From Sedimentibacter acidaminivorans (GTDB lineage Bacteria > Bacillota > Clostridia > Tissierellales > Sedimentibacteraceae): a stretch of 64,000 bases of DNA. Every line of letters starts with the position of its first letter. Positions within the stretch are counted from its first letter, which is position 1. Below the pieces are notes generated by a model. The model made no database searches, had not been told where the DNA came from, and was given only the letters and a program-made list of their open reading frames with translations. Both the position numbers and the translations under genes were made by a program. This document shows, one piece after another, positions 61,796 to 64,000 of this stretch. The stretch lies in the NCBI RefSeq assembly GCF_017873955.1, contig NZ_JAGGKS010000002.1, positions 372,001 through 436,000 of the forward strand, written 5' to 3'.

Positions 61796-62722
61796 TTAAG
61801 TATATTGGCTTTTAATTCGTGGGTCAACAAAAGCATATATAATATCGACGATTAAATTTACTATTGAAAATGCTACTGTAAATACAATTATACACCCCAA
61901 AACCATGGGGAGGTCTCGACCTTGTATTGACTGTATCATCAATCTACCAATTCCAGGAAGTCCAAAAACTGTTTCTGTAAGAACAGATCCACCTAAGAGT
62001 GTACCAATTTGCAGTCCAGCAACTGTGATTGTCGGTATTAATGCATTTTTAAGAGCATGTTTTCTAATAATTGTATTGTACGGAACTCCCTTACTTCTTG
62101 CAGTTCTGATATAATCCTGGCGAATAACCTCAAGCATTGAAGATCGGGTAACCCTTGCAATAGAAGCCATACTTAAGAATCCTAAAGCAATTCCAGGAAG
62201 TATAAAGGATTTCCAATTTGCAGCCCCCGAGACAGGAAACCAACCTAATTTAAGAGAGAAAAATAATAATAGCATTAGCCCTAACCAAAACACAGGAACC
62301 GAAACCCCTAATAAAGCTACAAACATGGTTAAACTATCAATCCAAGTATTTTGTTTAACAGCAGCAATAATACCTAAAGGAATAGAAAGAGATATAGCAA
62401 TTGCAATGGCTATTACTGATAGCTTTGCCGTTGTTGGTAATCTTGCTCCGATTTCTTCTGCCACGCCTACTTTAGATTTATAGGAAATACCCATGTCTCC
62501 CTTTATTAAACCTAAAAAATAATTTTTATATTGAATTAAAATATTATCATTTAAACCTAATTCTTCTCTTAATTCTTCTATAGCTTCAGGAGATGCTTGC
62601 TCACCTAGGATTGATTTAACAGGATCTCCAGGTGCCATATTCATTATTAAAAACACCATGAAAGTAACCCCAATAACAACAGGAATAAGATAAACAATAC
62701 GTTTTCCAATATATTTCCACAT
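61796..62722 (-). CDS. DppB/OppB-type ABC permease
   Basis: A 308-residue permease: MWKYIGKRIVYLIPVVIGVTFMVFL and NMAPGDPVKSILGEQASPEAIEELREELGL at the N terminus, then six helices. The EAA loop is YIRTARSKGVPYNTIIRKHALKNALIP, and GLPGIGRLMIQSIQGRDLPMVLG follows. These are typical of DppB. GGAGG precedes the ATG. It is separated from the binding-protein gene by a strong hairpin. Confidence 0.93.
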   Translation of the reverse strand: MWKYIGKRIVYLIPVVIGVTFMVFLIMNMAPGDPVKSILGEQASPEAIEELREELGLNDNILIQYKNYFLGLIKGDMGISYKSKVGVAEEIGARLPTTAKLSVIAIAIAISLSIPLGIIAAVKQNTWIDSLTMFVALLGVSVPVFWLGLMLLLFFSLKLGWFPVSGAANWKSFILPGIALGFLSMASIARVTRSSMLEVIRQDYIRTARSKGVPYNTIIRKHALKNALIPTITVAGLQIGTLLGGSVLTETVFGLPGIGRLMIQSIQGRDLPMVLGCIIVFTVAFSIVNLIVDIIYAFVDPRIKSQYT

Positions 62723-62744
62723 AAATCCTCCTTATTTTTTAATT

Positions 62745-62780
62745 AAGCTATTTCATTAATTAAATTAATGAAATAGCTTA
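62745..62780 (-). promoter_or_regulatory. Intercistronic hairpin after binding-protein gene
   Basis: A 17-base arm beginning AAGCTATTTCATTAA (62746-62762) and its exact complement (62764-62780) flank a single A. No T-run follows on the reverse strand. Such hairpins after solute-binding-protein genes usually stabilise the upstream mRNA and so raise the level of the binding protein. Confidence 0.6.
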
Positions 62781-62789
62781 GTTTAACTA

Positions 62790-64000
62790 CTACTTCCAGC
62801 TCCACTCTTGAACTGCGAAATCTCCATTAGCAGATATAAAAGTATTATCTAATCCACTGCTATGTGCACTTATCATATAGTTTTGATATAAAGGCATTTG
62901 ATAAGCATTTTTATTTAATAGTATAGAAGCTTCTTCAAGAACCTTTCTTCTCTCTTCTTGGTCTACAGTTTTTGCAGCTTTGTTTATTAAAGCGTCAAGT
63001 TCTGGATTAGCTGTTCTCGTTTTATTAGAAGCATTTATATTGGAAGAGAGAAAGACACCTTGCAGAAAAGAAACCATATTGCTTGAAGTGTATCCTCCTA
63101 TGAATCCTGTAAAATTACCTTCTGCTGTTACTGATAGGTAAGTCGCTAAGTCCATTGTACTTAAGTTAGCATTGATACCAATTTCTTTTAAATTAGCTTG
63201 TATAACTTCTCCAGCTCTTCTTTTTGTATCATTTGAACAAATTATATCAAGTTCAATTGTAGAAGGATCTCCACCCCAAGCATCCATGTAACCTTTAGCT
63301 GCTTCCACATCATAATTATCAAAATCTTCAGAAGAGAATCCTAACATTCCTTCGGGTGTTTGCCCTTCAGTCGCAACGCCTGCACCATTTAATGCTACAG
63401 TTATAACATCTTCTCTATTGATAGCACTACAAACTGCTTTTCTTACATTCAAATTATCAAAAGGTACTTTTTCATTATTCACTGTTAACCAGTTGTGAGA
63501 AAGACTTGGTACTTCCAAAACTGATATATCAGGATTTGCTTTAAGACTATCTAAAGATGTTGAATCTAATTCAATAACATAATCTACCTCACCGGATTCT
63601 AACGCTATAGTTCGAGAAGATCCTTCAGGTATAATCTTCCATACAATATTTTTAATTTTTGGAGCACGGTCGGAATCAAAATATTCTTCATGTGCTGTGA
63701 ATTTAATTTGCTCTCCTCTAGTCCACTCTACAAATTTATAAGGCCCTGTGCCGATAGGATTTGCATTGAAATCGTTATCAGCATCTATCAAAGCTTTTGG
63801 CCTTATAGAATTAGAGTGGTGACTTAAATCATAAAGTAAAGAAGAAGAAGCCCCATCAGTATATATTTTAAATGTTAAGTCATCAACCTTTTCTGTCTTC
63901 ACTACTGATGTTGTATAAGTAAGTACCTCTGGGTGTGTTTTAGCATCTGCTAATGAAGCTATTATATCATCTGATGTAAGAGTACTTCCGTCATGGAATT
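62790..64000 (-). CDS. Peptide ABC transporter substrate-binding protein, partial
   Basis: The reverse frame is open to the right edge, so the N terminus and signal peptide are not in the window. FHDGSTLTSDDIIASLADAK begins the visible part. NPIGTGPYKFVEWTRGEQIKF, VNNEKVPFDNLNVRKAVCSAINRE and PMYQNYMISAHSSG are typical of the family 5 (SBP_bac_5, DppA/OppA-like) lipoproteins. It is the first gene of the operon here and presents peptides to DppB/C. Substrate range unknown. Confidence 0.92.
   Translation of the reverse strand, partial: FHDGSTLTSDDIIASLADAKTHPEVLTYTTSVVKTEKVDDLTFKIYTDGASSSLLYDLSHHSNSIRPKALIDADNDFNANPIGTGPYKFVEWTRGEQIKFTAHEEYFDSDRAPKIKNIVWKIIPEGSSRTIALESGEVDYVIELDSTSLDSLKANPDISVLEVPSLSHNWLTVNNEKVPFDNLNVRKAVCSAINREDVITVALNGAGVATEGQTPEGMLGFSSEDFDNYDVEAAKGYMDAWGGDPSTIELDIICSNDTKRRAGEVIQANLKEIGINANLSTMDLATYLSVTAEGNFTGFIGGYTSSNMVSFLQGVFLSSNINASNKTRTANPELDALINKAAKTVDQEERRKVLEEASILLNKNAYQMPLYQNYMISAHSSGLDNTFISANGDFAVQEWSWK

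Noticed and set aside
1-64000. CRISPR arrays, tRNA or rRNA genes
   Set aside because: No regularly spaced repeats and no tRNA-like cloverleaf or rRNA stretches were seen on reading through.

Overview
The window is low-GC, gene-dense DNA with strong GGAGG-type ribosome binding sites, many TTG/GTG starts and a mixture of redox enzymes, flavodoxins, SLH and lipoproteins, a Bce-type peptide-sensing module and Y-family polymerases. This fits an anaerobic member of the Clostridia or a relative (Bacillota); the species cannot be read from the sequence alone. I saw no rRNA, tRNA, CRISPR array or intact transposase.

Layout. 1-3.5 kb: the end of a B3/B4-domain gene and a TelA/XpaC pair. 3.8-8.4 kb: a small repeat protein, DNA polymerase IV, a membrane-anchored XRE regulator and a DUF523/DUF1722 gene with a small downstream ORF. 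8.7-16.1 kb: an OFA-family transporter, a YetF protein, an OYE-type flavin oxidoreductase, a radical SAM/SPASM-like enzyme preceded by a 20-codon leader ORF and competing hairpins, a GNAT enzyme, a ketopantoate-reductase-family protein and an MFS transporter. 16.2-20.7 kb: a second Y-family polymerase with a LexA-like box, two flavodoxin-like genes, sfsA and a sirtuin. 21-28.9 kb: a DUF3160 lipoprotein with an FG-GAP-like partner, another lipoprotein, an SLH-domain protein and an MFS transporter.

29-35 kb is a decayed, duplicated region. It holds a frameshifted MATE relic, two nitroreductases, two relic copies of a PEP-synthase/rifampicin-phosphotransferase-like gene, a TetR regulator with duplicated promoter/operators, and two remnants of one symporter. 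35.2-40.4 kb is a BceRS-BceAB-type two-component/ABC module. 40.4-44.4 kb is another scarred island: a methyltransferase relic, an FtsX permease fused by deletion to an ABC ATPase stub and a Cys-rich-KTR stub, a PadR/DUF1048/DUF1048 operon and a flavodoxin that has lost its start. 44.5-56.7 kb is accessory DNA: GNAT/YoaP, YjbR, methyltransferases, Fic, a frameshifted LytTR regulator, DUF5131, an AAA ATPase, YolD and a collapsed Y-family polymerase. 57.4-64 kb is an M20 amidohydrolase facing a Dpp/Opp-type peptide ABC transporter operon whose binding-protein gene runs off the right edge.

The most interesting points are the leader-ORF/alternative-hairpin arrangement in front of the radical SAM gene (about 12.96-13.15 kb), the duplicated TetR operator modules at 31-34.5 kb, and the large number of deletion-fusion scars across the window.
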